Source: Takakia lepidozioides
Taxonomy: Eukaryota; Streptophyta; Takakiopsida; Takakiales; Takakiaceae
Direction: 5' to 3'
Length of the DNA: 60,000 nucleotides
NCBI GenBank assembly: GCA_030704615.1
Contig: CM060733.1
Coordinates: forward strand, 21,454,001-21,514,000
In this document: piece after piece, positions 44,351 through 55,941 of the stretch
Numbering within the stretch: position 1 is the first letter of the stretch
Layout of the letters: the number at the start of each line of letters is the position of its first letter
The notes under the pieces: model-generated
What the model saw: only the letters and a program-made list of their open reading frames with translations
Database searches by the model: none
Told to the model about the DNA's origin: nothing
Made by a program: the position numbers and the translations under genes

Positions 44351-45655
44351 GAGGCCCCATCAGTGGTAGCTTTTGGAGCTGGACAGCCATTTCTTTTGAC
44401 AAAGTCGAGATTGCCAGGTTAGGTAACATTTTGCTGTTTCAGGCTCTATGACTGGGCTGCATTGCTTACTTAGGAGAGATATGAGCAATGAGTGCCCTCA
44501 AGAGTATCTGGGGGAAGAGAGGGGGAGTGGATGAGGGGAGATTGGGGCTACTGCCATTGTGGAAGCTTTCTATAGTGGTAGACTTGCCTTGAAAGTTGAA
44601 GTTGATTCTTGACTTCCAGCTATCAACATAGTTCTTCAGCATAGCATGAGTTTATACAAGAATTAAAGCCAGAAAAGGAGGGTCACAGTTTTTGGCCGCG
44701 TGTTGTGCCTGTCAAACTAATTAAAACAAGGTGCAGTGATGAGTCTCTCTGATACGTGCAAAGAGAGCCTCTCATTCAGCAGAATACCGGTTACAATGCA
44801 ATAGAAACGAATGCTAGAGAGTAGTGATGATTTTGAATTGATCACCCAGGATCTTATTACAAACCCCTACTTGTAGATTATCAACTCTATGGGTTTTGGA
44901 TGACAGTTATTTCTTTTGAGAAGTTAATAAGTCCTCGTGTTGACTTGCCGCGGGCTGTTTGGGGGAACACAAGGGAGCTTGTTGAATTGATCCTACGCAC
45001 AGCTCGGTTGCAAAATTGTCACTTTCTGATATCTGTGGTTGTAATCTTGTTTTCTGTGCAGGGTAAAATACCTGGTGACTTGCACTTTAATGGTGGCATT
45101 GCGGTCCTGTTGATGCAAATGTAGTGTTGGGATTGCTGCAGACTTGTAATTAAAATTGTAAATATTTGTCTTCTGCTGGAATTTGCATTCTATCACAATC
45201 TAGAAGAGGGACTGGGAGACTGGTCAATTGGATGCTCATCTCACTCCTCATTTTCTTCTGTCAATTTTTAACCAGAGTTTGAACTGCACCATGCTGTAAG
45301 TTAGGGGTTTTGGACATCCCGAGTCGATATTTAAGTCTGGTAAATAGTCGTTGATGTTTTGCTTTGGTTTGAAATGAAGGAGTCAAGCCTATGGACAGAG
45401 CAATTTCTCAAAATCAATCAATGCACACCAAATACGTATTTGTCACAATTTGTGTAACCATGTAATAGTAATGGTCTATATACCCTAGAACTTTCAGCTT
45501 TTTCCCTAGAAGGAAACCTGTGAGCGTAATCCTGTGAATCCACCGTCCAAGGCTGTGAATCCTATAATCTACGCTCCAGTCTGGTCAGTGCATTACAGCT
45601 TACTAAAAGGGCAGGGGAGAAGTTCCCTGTGCGCGCGCTAATCGCGCCGCCGCTC
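44351..45655. other. no gene recognised
   Basis: Intergenic sequence with short frames only. The right end, with GCGCGCGCTAATCGCGCCGC near 45630-45650, is GC-rich and leads into a TATA-like box. Confidence 0.4.
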
Positions 45656-45659
45656 GAGG

Positions 45660-45666
45660 ATAAATA
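45660..45666 (+). promoter_or_regulatory. TATA-like box upstream of the terpene synthase fragment
   Basis: ATAAATA lies about 130 bases before the first ATG of the region and just downstream of a GC-rich patch. Spacing and sequence fit a plant core promoter; no start site can be proven. Confidence 0.45.
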
Positions 45667-45792
45667 CATACAAGATCAGCATTCCAGCTCCACTCAGCTG
45701 CCGATCGGGAGCTCCACATACTGCACTTGAGCAGGTACTCAACCGATGATCTGGGCACTCGAGTAGGCCACTCTAGTACCAGCTGCCGGAGA

Positions 45793-46576
45793 ATGGCAGA
45801 ATGGTTCCCCAGCTCCAGAATGGTCTGTCACTTCATTGCCGAAGTCGTCTGCCGGCCTTCTTCCCTGGCTCCCCCCCACTGCTGCTTTTCAGAAGCGCCC
45901 TTGCTTATCTTCTTCTCTCAAATGCTGGTCTAGTTCCCTTTTTCTGCGATGCATAGCTAGCAGGGTAGAGCAACAACCTGAGCATTTACGTACCGTTAAG
46001 ATTCCCAACGATGACATCGAGGTTCCACCTCTCGTCTCTTCCATGGGTATCATAGGCCTCCCACCTCGACAGCAGAGCATATTTGCAGTTGAAGCCGAGG
46101 AACGCCTCATGAAAATTGCGGAGCACTGGCAGATCAACTCGTTTGAATCCTATTGTCATCAGTCCATCTCGCTGGTCAGCTTTGCGTACAGCGGAGCCGT
46201 CAGTTCTGATCCTTTAGTAGCCATCTCTATTACATTCACCCTCATGTGGATCCTGGATGATCTTTTGTTTGATTCGCCAAACGACTTGCTCCTTGAGGAG
46301 TACGGAATAGATCCCAGCATCCGTGAGAGCCATCACACAATCGGAGAGTTCCTCAACAACTTGAACCTCCTCTTGAGGCAACACGAGCCTCCGTGCGATC
46401 CCAGCCCAATCGAGGGGATGATGTGGGAATTGGGTCCGGACATGCGACGCTTGTCCAACCCGGAATGGTTCGATACTTTTACAGACGTTGTCACCGAGTA
46501 TCACAGAGTGGCCATTGCCAGCCAAGTTTGTTCATCTGAATTCCATGACATCATTCCACAGCCGGCATGCCTTTGA
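45793..46576 (+). pseudogene. microbial-type terpene synthase-like (MTPSL) fragment
   Basis: From about 45965 the frame encodes TVKIPNDDIEVPPL, RLMKIAEHWQIN and then FTLMWILDDLLFDSPNDLL with the metal-binding motif DDxxxD at 46256-46273. MRRLSNPEWFDTFTDVVTEYH follows. These are hallmarks of MTPSLs, which cyclise prenyl diphosphates into mono- or sesquiterpenes in non-seed plants. The frame stops at 46576. The second metal-binding motif (NSE/DTE) and the C-terminal half are absent; a Ulp1-like sequence follows instead. The 5' end is unclear: the ATG at 45793 is in another frame and would need a splice to an acceptor near 45963. A catalytic product is unlikely. Confidence 0.72.
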
Positions 46577-46945
46577 AACACGTCTTCGCACTTTTAGAGC
46601 ATACCTACACAAAGCCGAACCGGACTCAGTACTTTGGAATGAAATAATGGCATGGGAGTGGCTGGAACCTGAGGTGCCACAACAACCAATCGGCTGGGAG
46701 TGTGGCTACTTTGTAATGACTTTCATACATAAATACTTGGAGACCAAAATCACAAAAAAATGGGGGGCAACTTTTACAGCAGATTGGTTTACATGTGAGT
46801 ACGCAATATCAAAGCAGGATTTCCTTTGTGGATGGATAGTGGATAATTGGGATGATGAAGATTTGCAGCGTAGATTGTTGCATGTGCATGCCTCAGATGC
46901 TGAGGATGTAGCTATTGTATCTCCATTCCCCACAAAAAAAAAATG
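46535..46945 (+). pseudogene. Ulp1-like cysteine protease, C-terminal fragment
   Basis: The plus-strand frame reads HAFETRLRTFRAYLHKAEP, then VPQQPIGWECGYFVMTF with the catalytic Gln and Cys of C48 (Ulp1/SENP) proteases; the Cys codon is at 46701. It ends at a stop after SPFPTKKK. The His and Asp of the triad would lie upstream and are missing. Ulp1-type domains remove SUMO in host proteins, and they are also carried by Mutator-like and some other plant DNA transposons, which fits the transposase nearby. The frame is already open over the end of the terpene synthase fragment, so the junction lies near 46530-46550. Confidence 0.68.
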
Positions 46946-46984
46946 AAGCTTGTCCTCCTCTTTGTAATCCCTTTGTGCCTGTGA

Positions 46985-47440
46985 AGGGGTGAGGGGGATT
47001 AGACAACCAGGGATGAGGCCGGGGGGTCGGAGGGGGGGATCAGGGGGATTAGGGGATCAGGGGGCTCAGGTTCAAGGTGGTAGGGGGATGAGGGGATGAA
47101 GAAGACAAGGGATTGTATAAGGGGTTAGCGGGGATCGGGGAAGCAGGGGAACGGGCGGGAGAGATCAAGGAACCAGGGGAGTGGCCGGGCAAATGAGGGG
47201 ATCGGGGAACCAGGGGAACGGGTGGGGGAACAGGGGATCAGGGAACCAGGGGAATGGTTGGGGAGATCAGGGAATTAGGGAAGCAGGGGAACCGGCCGAG
47301 AGAAGAGGGGATCAGGGAACCAGAGGAACAAGCCGGGAGATGAGGGGATCATGGAGGGAATGTCAGGAGGTGGACGGGGGATGAGGGATGGCAGCTTTCA
47401 AATCGGAGGATCGGGGGATTACTGGTGAAAAGTCGCGTGT
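46985..47440 (+). repeat. G-rich GGGGATCAGGGAACCA-type tandem repeat
   Basis: About 450 bases consist of short units such as GGGGATCAGGG and AACCAGGGGAACGG. Runs of four G recur every 8-15 bases, so quadruplex formation is possible. The complementary C-rich version lies at 50020-50420. Confidence 0.88.
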
Positions 47441-47463
47441 GAAGGGGCAAGTTGTGAAAGGTC

Positions 47464-47976
47464 ATGTCCGTGTTTTGCTCTATGAAAGGTCACGTCCCTT
47501 GCATGTACGAGTGGTGCATAAGCACGCAACAAAAACTGAAAATAAACCCCAAAGCAAAATCTGAAATTTGCCCAACAATGGCGGAGAGCCCAAAGTCGGA
47601 AGATGACCCAGAGCCCACAAACTTTCGCTTTAATCCAAGACAGTGCCATTTGCTCTCTGAAAGGGACGATGATACTGAAGCATCGGTTTTATGGTGCACT
47701 GCCTTACAAATGCAATGGTATCCTCCTTTTCAAATGGAGAACTTTGAACTGGTGGTTTATAAGACAAAATGGCTTTCAAAACCACATATACGGTGTCCGA
47801 TATGTTATATACATTATGGGAATCCAAATGGTTCCCACCGAGGTCACCACAAATGTCTCTCATACCACTGTGAATCGCACAAAACAGTATGGGTCACTGA
47901 ACACAAGGCGCTGGCTTTAATAATTGCCCTGCCGGATGACAGCCGCACTGCCTTGTTGAGCGAACTCTTTGGGTGA
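47464..47976 (+). CDS. hypothetical protein with Cys/His cluster
   Basis: An open frame of 170 codons, framed by G-rich repeats. Its C-terminal half has CPICYIHYGNPNGSHRGHHK followed by CLSYHC, a possible zinc-binding site, then VTEHKALALIIALPDDSRT. A decayed copy of this part is visible at about 48343-48480. It lies in the same block as the Mutator-like transposase and may be an accessory sequence of that element. I do not recognise the family. Confidence 0.35.
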   Translation: MSVFCSMKGHVPCMYEWCISTQQKLKINPKAKSEICPTMAESPKSEDDPEPTNFRFNPRQCHLLSERDDDTEASVLWCTALQMQWYPPFQMENFELVVYKTKWLSKPHIRCPICYIHYGNPNGSHRGHHKCLSYHCESHKTVWVTEHKALALIIALPDDSRTALLSELFG

Positions 47977-47984
47977 TACATGGG

Positions 47985-48250
47985 GGAGCAGTGCACGGTG
48001 AAGGGGACTGGGCATATAAGTCCATTGCGAAGCCGCAGGGGATGGGGGGATGAGGGGGAGCAATGAATGGGAAGGGGATCACGGGGAGCTGAGCACAACC
48101 TTGGGAAGCAGCGGTGTGAGGGGGCCAGCTGTGATGAGAAGGGGGATGAAGGGGATCAGGGAACCTCTGCCATTTCAGGGGAGCAGAGGCCGAAGCACTA
48201 CACGAAGAGGGGGATGATGGGAGGAGGGGAGCAGTGTGCTTGCAATGCAA
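47985..48250 (+). repeat. G-rich tract
   Basis: Loosely repeated GGGGGATGA/GGGGAGCA units, like the array at 46985-47440 but more diverged. No gene. Confidence 0.7.
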
Positions 48251-48839
48251 AAAAAGGTGGCAGGGAACGCACTAGAGACTGGTGGCAACCATTTTTCAGT
48301 ATTGGAATTCAGGACTGTTAATTTAAAGGCTAAACATAAAAGTGGGTAGTAATTTGTGTTTTGAACATCACTGCAAATGCATGCATACAAACTCAATTGC
48401 AATAAAGATCATCCACATCTCCTTCATTCCATTGTGAATCACAGAACACATGCGTCACTGAACATAGCTTCAGCCATTTTGAATAATGAGAAATTGTTTG
48501 ATACCAAATGCTTCGATGAGAATGCAATCTCAGGGAAATCAGCAATCTGAATGGGAGCACGAGAGCATAAACGTGCTTGCTCTCAACCCTTCAATCTGGG
48601 ACGCCCAACTTGACGAAGTGCATGCAAAATAGACGAAGATGGAAGGATTGCTGAGACTCTTTTGGATCCAAGACGTCTTGATTTCCGTGACATAGAAACC
48701 TCTACCCAATCCTTTCTTCTCTTCAAACTCATTCCCGATCCATCCTGAACACGTTCAAATCTTCTTACAAGATGTGGGTGGAGAAGACCCGCAGCCATGC
48801 GTGTGGCCATTTGCGCTAGCTTTCCTCTCGTGACACGAA

Positions 48840-50735
48840 GGTCACTCAAAAGATGGTTCTAAATAGCCATGTTACCCTTCACACAGACTTCCAAACCGAG
48901 CATCTCCTTTACGATGGCCTTCATGATGGTTGCCTGCGATTCATGGTGGGGCTGTTGCTCCCCCAAGACATTGCCAGCCGGAACCGTGTCTGGTGCAGGG
49001 GGATCAATGCCACACATGGGATCTGTGTCACACGGGGGCTCCGTAGCGGACAAGGGATCAAGGTCGACCAGCTTGGCCATGCCCCCATTGAGTGTCCCAA
49101 GTCGTGTTCCACAAGTTTGGACAATTAAACCCTCTGGTACATGTGGCCGCAACATCTTGAACACCTTCACTTGGTGCTTGCATAGGTTCCCTTCCATGGC
49201 GTTAGGGCAGTCACAACAAGCCCACTCGGATGCTGGATTGCATATAGTGTGTACAGTGCCTGGAGAAGACATGCTTTTTCCCTTCGCAGGATCCCCCGTG
49301 TGCTCGGGCAATTCCACGTTGGATTCTGGTATCTGCCCAGCCATCCACACCGCATTTTGCACGAAATGTTCCATCCTAGAGTTGCGAATGAACCCTTCAG
49401 TTTTCAAGGTCAAAATGTACCAGTAGTGTGTGAGGAGGCTACCTGTTAGGATGTAGACCAACCAATCCAGTCGACGCCCATCCATTTTCTGTCTTGTTTG
49501 GGACAAGCGCCTCTTTAGGTTCGCATGGTACGCTTCAATTCCAGCATTCATATCTTGTCCGGCATGTGGGATATTTCGAGCTCCAACAACCCACATGTCC
49601 ACTTTCGGGATCCACCATTTGTGGATATACAAGAAGAACACTTTAGCTGCGGGATACTTTGTTTGTAACTCATACAATCTAAACACAGCCCTGGCCTGCG
49701 AAGAGTCACCAATGGGACCACCTTTATTGTACATGATGTCACCCATACCTTGCAAGACATCGGCCCTTAACTGGGCATCCTTGATCTTCTCGATGGCATT
49801 CCTTAGCCAGGCCCTTCGAACATGCCAAAGGCACAGGAAAACCGGCACCCCTGGGAACGTATGCCTGAACCATCCACAAAACGGCATTAGCAAGGCCACT
49901 ACAACACCACAACAGGACCACCACAAAATCAGATACCAGTATGAATCTCTGATAAGTGCTCCCTGCTCGTGATCCCCTGATCCCCTTTGACTGAAACCCC
50001 TCATGCAGATCCGGTGAAGGCAATGAAAGGGGAATACATGAGCCCTCCTATGGCCAATGAAAGGCCGATAAAAATCACATTGTCAGATCAAACATGTGCT
50101 AGTCCTGATCCCCTGGTACCCTGAGTGTCCGAAGTCCCTGATCACTGATCCCATAATTGATCCCCTTTCACTGATCCCCCCATGCAACCTTGGCCCCTGG
50201 ACCCTCGATCATTGTCGGATGTGAGATCTGCAGCTCCTGATCCCCTGCTACCCTCCCCTGGTCCCCTGATCACTGATCTCATAATCGATCCCCTTTCACT
50301 GTTCCCCCTTGCAACCCTACACTCTTGGTCCCCTCTACACGGATCCCTTGGCAGGAAACATTGTGACTGTTCCCCTCTCAGTGCTCCCCTCATGTACTGC
50401 AAGGCAATGGAAGTTCATTGGTAGGGGGGAGGGATTGAGAACAAACCAAATGGCGTTAATCTCAGCATCGGCATTGTCCACAATGAATGCGTTGGGAAGC
50501 CAATATGGCTGATCGGCCTGGAGCCTTTGACGAAGAGCCAACATCCAACTTGACAAATCGTTGGCATTGTTTCTTGAAGATATTATGTATGCAACAGGGA
50601 TGCCGTTCAGCCAAATGTCGAAGACCATAAGAGTATACATGGCATACTGCACACAAAGACAAAAATGTGCAATGTAAGTACTTTTGTTTTGAAAATAGGC
50701 GAAACATTTTACTGAAATTAATGACAAGAAATCAC
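48840..50735 (-). pseudogene. Mutator-like (MULE) transposase with SWIM zinc finger, interrupted
   Basis: Two parts are recognisable on the minus strand. The upstream part (about 50720-50440) has YTLMVFDIWLNGIPVAYII and FIVDNADAEINAIWFV, the first half of the DDE core. The downstream part (about 49900-48859) starts with FPGVPVFLCLWHVRRAWLRN, continues with HAGQDMNAGIEAYHANLKRR, and ends with the SWIM finger CCDCPNAMEGNLCKHQVKV. The two are separated by a C-rich tandem repeat of about 400 bases, which is either an intron or an insertion. MULE transposases cut and paste DNA through long terminal inverted repeats; none can be delimited here. A related minus-strand tail continues to about 48583. 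Confidence 0.82.
50020..50425 (-). repeat. C-rich GATCCCCTGATCACTG-type tandem repeat
   Basis: Units such as CTGATCCCCTG, CCCTGATCACTGATC and GATCCCCTTTCACTG recur here. On the minus strand these are the same GGGGATCAG units as at 46985-47440. Two longer copies (near 50130-50170 and 50260-50300) share CATAAT.GATCCCCTTTCACTG. Confidence 0.88.
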
Positions 50736-50769
50736 AGGAGGTGAACCCCGAACCCTGCAACCCCTTCTG

Positions 50770-51565
50770 TTCTCATTTTAGTATTATGTGATCCCCCCTG
50801 TGGGCTATGCCATGATCCCCTGGAAGGAGACCATCCCTCCATCATTCCTCTCTATAACCCCCCAAGGCATGCATTTGCTAAGCTGTCTTCCCTCCTGCCT
50901 GCGCACCCCTCACTACGAATCACACAAGTACACGTCATGGTGTCGCGCGGCTTTTACTCACCCATCCCTTCGCTATCCGAGGCGGAAACTCCAAGATAGA
51001 AGAGTTGGAAATCTCTAAGTACTCAGCCCGCTCAGAACAATCAGTCATGATCTACAGCTAGTGTATCACGGGGGTGTTTCCTATTTGTTTTCCTTTCCGC
51101 ATTCATGTTAGCTAGCTACCTTACTATTGATAATTGAGTATCAGTTTGCTCATCAACTCATCCATTCATTCCACAGCTTCACTCAGATCTCTCTACACAG
51201 TGTGATTGTATCATATAAGTATCAGATTATGATTTATCAGGTATCAGGCCGAAGCCATTGTGTCTCTAATCTCCTCTACAATATCACTACAGCTTTGCAT
51301 ATAACAAGCATTTACTAATCATCTCTCCTCCTTCACCGTGCTCTCCATGCTTGCTTTCGTTCTTGCTGTCCACCCGATCCCCTCTCATCCATGACCAAGA
51401 ATCCTCTCCCCCGAGTGCTTCCAAGATTGATCCTCTTCTCAGTCCTTGCTTCTCCCTTTATCTTCCTACCCGTGGCTCTAACCGTTTCCCTCACTAACCG
51501 TCGTCCGTGAACTAACATGTTCCATTTGCAGGTGTTGTTCCCCACAGTCGTTCCCTGTCCTGCTA
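50770..51565. other. no gene recognised
   Basis: Short frames only. Two C-rich phrases at 50790-50825 resemble the neighbouring repeat. The right part may already belong to the 3' LTR of gypsy II, whose outer end I cannot place. Confidence 0.35.
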
Positions 51566-51569
51566 TCCG

Positions 51570-51870
51570 TTCCCTATGGTCGTGACAGCTGTGTCAAGCT
51601 GTGACTGGCTGTGTGAAACTGTGACGGGCTGTGACTGGCTGTGCGACTGTGTTTGGCTGTGACTGGCTGTGACGACTGTGACGGGCTGTGTTGGCTGTGT
51701 CGGCTGTGACGAGCTGTGATGGCTATGTCGGCTGTGACGACTGTGTTGGCTGTGTTGGCTGTGTCGGCTGTGACGGGCTGTGTCGGCTGTGACGACTGTG
51801 ACGGGCTGTGTTGGCTGTGTCGGCTGTGACGACTATGTTGGCTGTGACGACTGTGACGGGCTGTGTAACC
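51570..51870. repeat. GGCTGTGACGG-type minisatellite in putative 3' LTR
   Basis: About twenty units of GGCTGTGACGGGCTGTG, GGCTGTGTC and GACGACTGTG follow one another. The array lies a little over 100 bases from the inferred LTR start of gypsy II, so it is probably part of the LTR. Confidence 0.88.
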
Positions 51871-51991
51871 CCTCTCTACAGTGCGCTGTTATCACCCCTA
51901 AGGCTCCTGTTGGTCTCAGTCTGTGCAAAAATTAAGGGTACTCCTCAGATCCCGTAAAAATGTCTAAGTCCCTGGTAGTCCTCTAACATTA

Positions 51992-52005
51992 CCCCTTCCC
52001 CTCTC
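51992..52005 (-). other. polypurine tract of gypsy II
   Basis: The minus strand reads GAGAGGGGAAGGGG, three bases before TGTTAGAGG, which would be the 5' end of the 3' LTR at 51988. Position directly after the last ORF fits. Confidence 0.65.
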
Positions 52006-52027
52006 AAAAAGCCGTGTCCTCACGGTT

Positions 52028-55000
52028 TTACTGTTTGGGATTAGCAAACCTTTGTGAGTGAGCACCCTTATGACGTTGAGAGTCTCGTGAAGGACTTTGT
52101 GTGCGAGCCCGAGGTCTGCCACTGGTTGACGGAGATGATTGAACACTACCTGGATATGTAAGGCCCTCTGGAGGCTGATATCGAGGTAATCTTTCAGGCA
52201 TAGGAGACCCCCGTTGCTTCTTTTCTTCCATCTGAATTGCATAGTCTTCTCCCATGTCAAAAGAATCCCTCGAAGAAACAGTTGTATCAGAATCTTCATC
52301 GCCTCTCAGGTGTTTTAATTGTCGAACTTTTGGTGGAATCCTGTGGGGCATACAATGTTGTCCTACCATGTCTGGAAGTTTATATTTTAAAACTTGGTAT
52401 AAACGCTGAACTACAAAATTGGTGAAGACACTGAGCTCCTTGTCTGTCCAGGTGAGTGGGGTACCAATGACTTGTGACTTGTTCAAGTATTTCCATGCCA
52501 CCTGTGCCTTAGAGAAAATATCATCAATGCCGAATTTCTGTGTTGACAAATTGTTCCAGGCTGCCTGAAACCATGAACGAATTTGAGAATCATTTTGCAT
52601 CATAACTTTTGGCTCATATAGGTACATATGAGGTAGCACTGAAGGTAAGACCCAATGATCCCCACTGGAATAACTCAGAAAGCGCGCTTGCATCTTTTGC
52701 TGCTCAATGTGATAACGTACCAGAAAACAAGCAGCGTAGTATAATCCACATCCCATGACAATACTCGCTACCTCCTTGGTCTTGGTATAAATGAATCCAT
52801 GTACAACTTGGAAGGCAATTAATTCCCTCAACATTGTACCTGCCTCATGCCAGTATTATGCAAAGTGATGATCTTCAATTGGTCGATTGTTCGGAAGAAC
52901 TTTAGTCCTAGTTGCCACTGGCAGCCAAATGCGCATGATTTGGTAGTAATGTGCAAATGACTGCGGAGGACTAAATTCTTTCCAAGCCAAATCCAACATG
53001 ATGGGAATTTGGTTGAAGGGCAGAATCATAGCCCTACTGTACTCCCTTGCAGCTGGAGTTTTAGGTGGGTTAAAAGCAGCATTGCCCCATACCTCAGACT
53101 GTGGTGGCTGTGGTGTAGTTGTAGTAACAACAGGGTCAGTTATTGGCACAGTGACTTGCTGTGATGTTGGTGGCACTGGCTCTTGTACCATTGGCATCTC
53201 TTGCACCTCCTGTGAAGAAGACTGAAAAGCTAAAGTTCTCGCTTTTAAATAAGAAGCCATTAGCTGTTCATCAGGTACACAGACTCTCTTGTCGATATTT
53301 GAAGTGAGGTCCTCCACTTGAGTCTGCAGGCCATCTATATCCTCCTGTAACTCCGCTATCCTACTATAGACATTGTCTATAGTAGTTGTGGCAATGTTCT
53401 GCACTTGCAGCTTGAGCTCATTCATCTCGCTTTGGGTGAGCTTTCGTGGCGCTTTGCCCTCCACTGGCCCTTGTGCTAACCAGACCTGCATAAGGTGGTT
53501 ATCCACCAAGTTGCTTGTGGTTCCTCTGAGAGTGTGCTCCTCTCTTTGTTTGTACACATCTAACTGCTGTTGTAAAGCCTCCATGCGCTTCGCATGAGGT
53601 TCAACCAAATTCGCATAGGCAGCAGCCAGATTATTGGCTTCCTTCCAAGCTTTGTTAGCCACAGAGAGTTCATTTCTATTGGCCATGACCGTTTGTTGCA
53701 ACTCCAGGATGTGCCTCTCTTGGTCAGCTTCAACCTGCCTGTATTGCTTGAAAGTATCCTCATTGCGACAGATTGTATTATTCATGTCGACAATGAGTTT
53801 CATTTGCTCAACATTCTCTGCTTCTGCCTTCATATTTTTTTCCGCTTGACTGTTTATTTCTATTGTAGATTGGTCAAGCATAGTTGTGAGTGTAGCACAT
53901 TGGATGGCCATCCTGTCATGCACTGTCTGCAACTCCGTATGTAGTGTATTTACTTGTTGCAACTTGCTTTCATGCTTCACCTGCATTTGGTATAGCTGTT
54001 GCTTATGTGCTTCGTGCAACTGGTCTTGCGCGAGGCCTGCCTCAATCAATTGTTCCTTGGCCAATTGCAAAGCCGCTTCTGTATTTTCCAAGTCCTGCTG
54101 CATCTTGAGAGTGACCTCCTCATCGACCTTGTTTGCACACTCAGTGGCTAGTCGAGCCTCAAACTCCTTCCTGAGTTCCTCTCTCAAGGCTGTCAATTGG
54201 GTAGTTGGAACATGGGATTTGACATAAGTCCCCAACAAATTAAGTGTCCTGCCTATGGAACTCATCAGCATTGCCTGTTGAGGGTCATCATGGTGAGGTT
54301 GCTGCTGTTCCTCCTGATCCTCAACCGTGTGATGTCTCACGAACCATTCAGGCCATTGTCCCACCGGATTTTCTTCCTGAACCACATCATCCATCACCGG
54401 TGCTGCAGTGTCTTGACATTCTACCTGTGGTACCTCCGACACATGTGTGTGTATTATATGCACCTCAGGATTTCCCTTGGGCAACTGTTGCACCTCTGGA
54501 ATCTCTGTCTCCTTGACCAGACCAGAATATTCATAGAGAAGGTCCCCCTTCTCAATTTCCGCCACTATCTGTTCTGTAGTTGGAATATCTAACCCTTCTT
54601 TTTCCAAATCAATTATTTCTGGTTGAGCTGCATGGACAACTTGTAACCTTGTGACAAGCGATCAGCTGGCTGTGATGGTTGTGATACTGAAGTAACTTTC
54701 TCCTCCCTTTCTGAAGGTCCTGCTTCCAGTAATAGCAGTTCTCTATGCTGCTGTGCCCCTTCCTGCACATGAGCTTGGAAAACATTATCATGCGGAATCC
54801 GTGAAGCCAGTGGATCCGCGACTACAGTCTTTCCCCGTCTCTGCCTCTTAGTCTCGGGTTGCCCTGCTAGTCCACCCTCACTGTGTGAAGAGCCTTGCTC
54901 TTCCATTGCAGTGGTTTCTGGCTCAAACACTCCCATCTCCTTTCTTTCTTGCGCATCAAGTATGCCAGAATCAAGAATTATTTGAGCAATGATTGGGCCA

Positions 55001-55797
55001 GACACTATGATAGGAGACTTTGCGATAGTACCTTGTAATCTTTTCATCTCCTCTACCAGTGCGTTGTACATTATGTCCGCCCATTCTACCTCTTGTCCTT
55101 TCAGGGCTTTGAGTATTTCCTCCGTGAAGGATCTGCTCAAATACTGTTGGTTCTGTTTCATGGCAATCAGAACGTTCAATACCTGGCCTACCTCCTTTAG
55201 CCCTGGGTACACGGCCTTGGTACAAGCATAACCCTGAGTTTTAAAGAAACTCCCTTCTTGGAATAAGTCCCCTATTTGCAGTCTTGCCCTGTGCTCCTCC
55301 ACATGCACCTGACCTGCTGGCAATCGAAACAATTGCTGGAGGTATAGGGAAGTAATTACTAATTCAACTCCCTTCACCGTTGTTGTTCCTGTCCTTGGCT
55401 CAAAGTTCTGCAAGAATTGTAACATGTACTGTCTATGGTGCAATGTCCAATCTATGCTTTGCAATCCTTGCAATCTCAGCTCCTTTAGTATCTGTACTGC
55501 CTGTGGAGTAGCAATCGTTTGTTTCTGCAGGATTGTGGTGCTCTTCACCCTGATTTCCTCCATTCCTCTCACTCTCTTCATTCTAGACCCACAGAAATGT
55601 TTTGGCTGTAACAACTGAAGAAATGCCTGTAGTGCACAAAGCATAAACGTATGGTTGCCACAAAAAGCTATGGGTAATTTCTTGTAAGCCTGTGGGGCTT
55701 GCAAGCATCGCTCAAGAGAAAAGATCCGCTCTGTTGTTTCGTCCCTATGCCACTGCGTAAGTAGTATTGCAAGCGTATAGTCTGTTAGTTCCTCCAT
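52028..55797 (-). pseudogene. large 3' ORF of gypsy II, coiled-coil protein of unknown function
   Basis: Three successive open frames (55797-54613, 54607-52856 and 52834-52028) look like one ORF of about 1,250 codons. The last two are in the same frame, parted only by TAA at 52856-52858. The first two can be joined by a one-base shift near 54620-54660, as the second frame is open back to there. The N-terminal 390 residues are globular; TVKGVELVITSLYLQQLFRLP recalls the N-terminal box of the 'putative plant transposon protein' domain, weakly. The middle (about residues 500-850) is Gln/Glu/Leu-rich and strongly coiled-coil-like, for example LENTEAALQLAKEQLIEAGL. The end is Ser/Arg/Pro-rich. It occupies the place of env-like or extra ORFs in plant gypsy elements, but I see no signal peptide or clear membrane span. 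Confidence 0.6.
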
Positions 55798-55941
55798 AGC
55801 TTCAAAGCTATCGCATTGATGGTTTGTCCCTTCGCGACGCCCGTTACTTAGAACGTCGCCGTCTCTTGCGCCTAATTCCCCTCCAATTTCTTGATCCCTT
55901 CTCTGGCTTTTGATTGGCTGTAACCGATGTGACTGGATTTT

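Noticed and set aside
45727-45933. Terpene synthase start exon beginning near 45727
   Set aside because: It is in a different frame from the conserved part and I could not find a donor with the right phase; left as uncertain rather than annotated.
53886-54592. Plus-strand Cys/Ser-rich frames of 113-131 codons
   Set aside because: They are antisense to the Gln/Leu-rich coiled coil, which produces such composition automatically.
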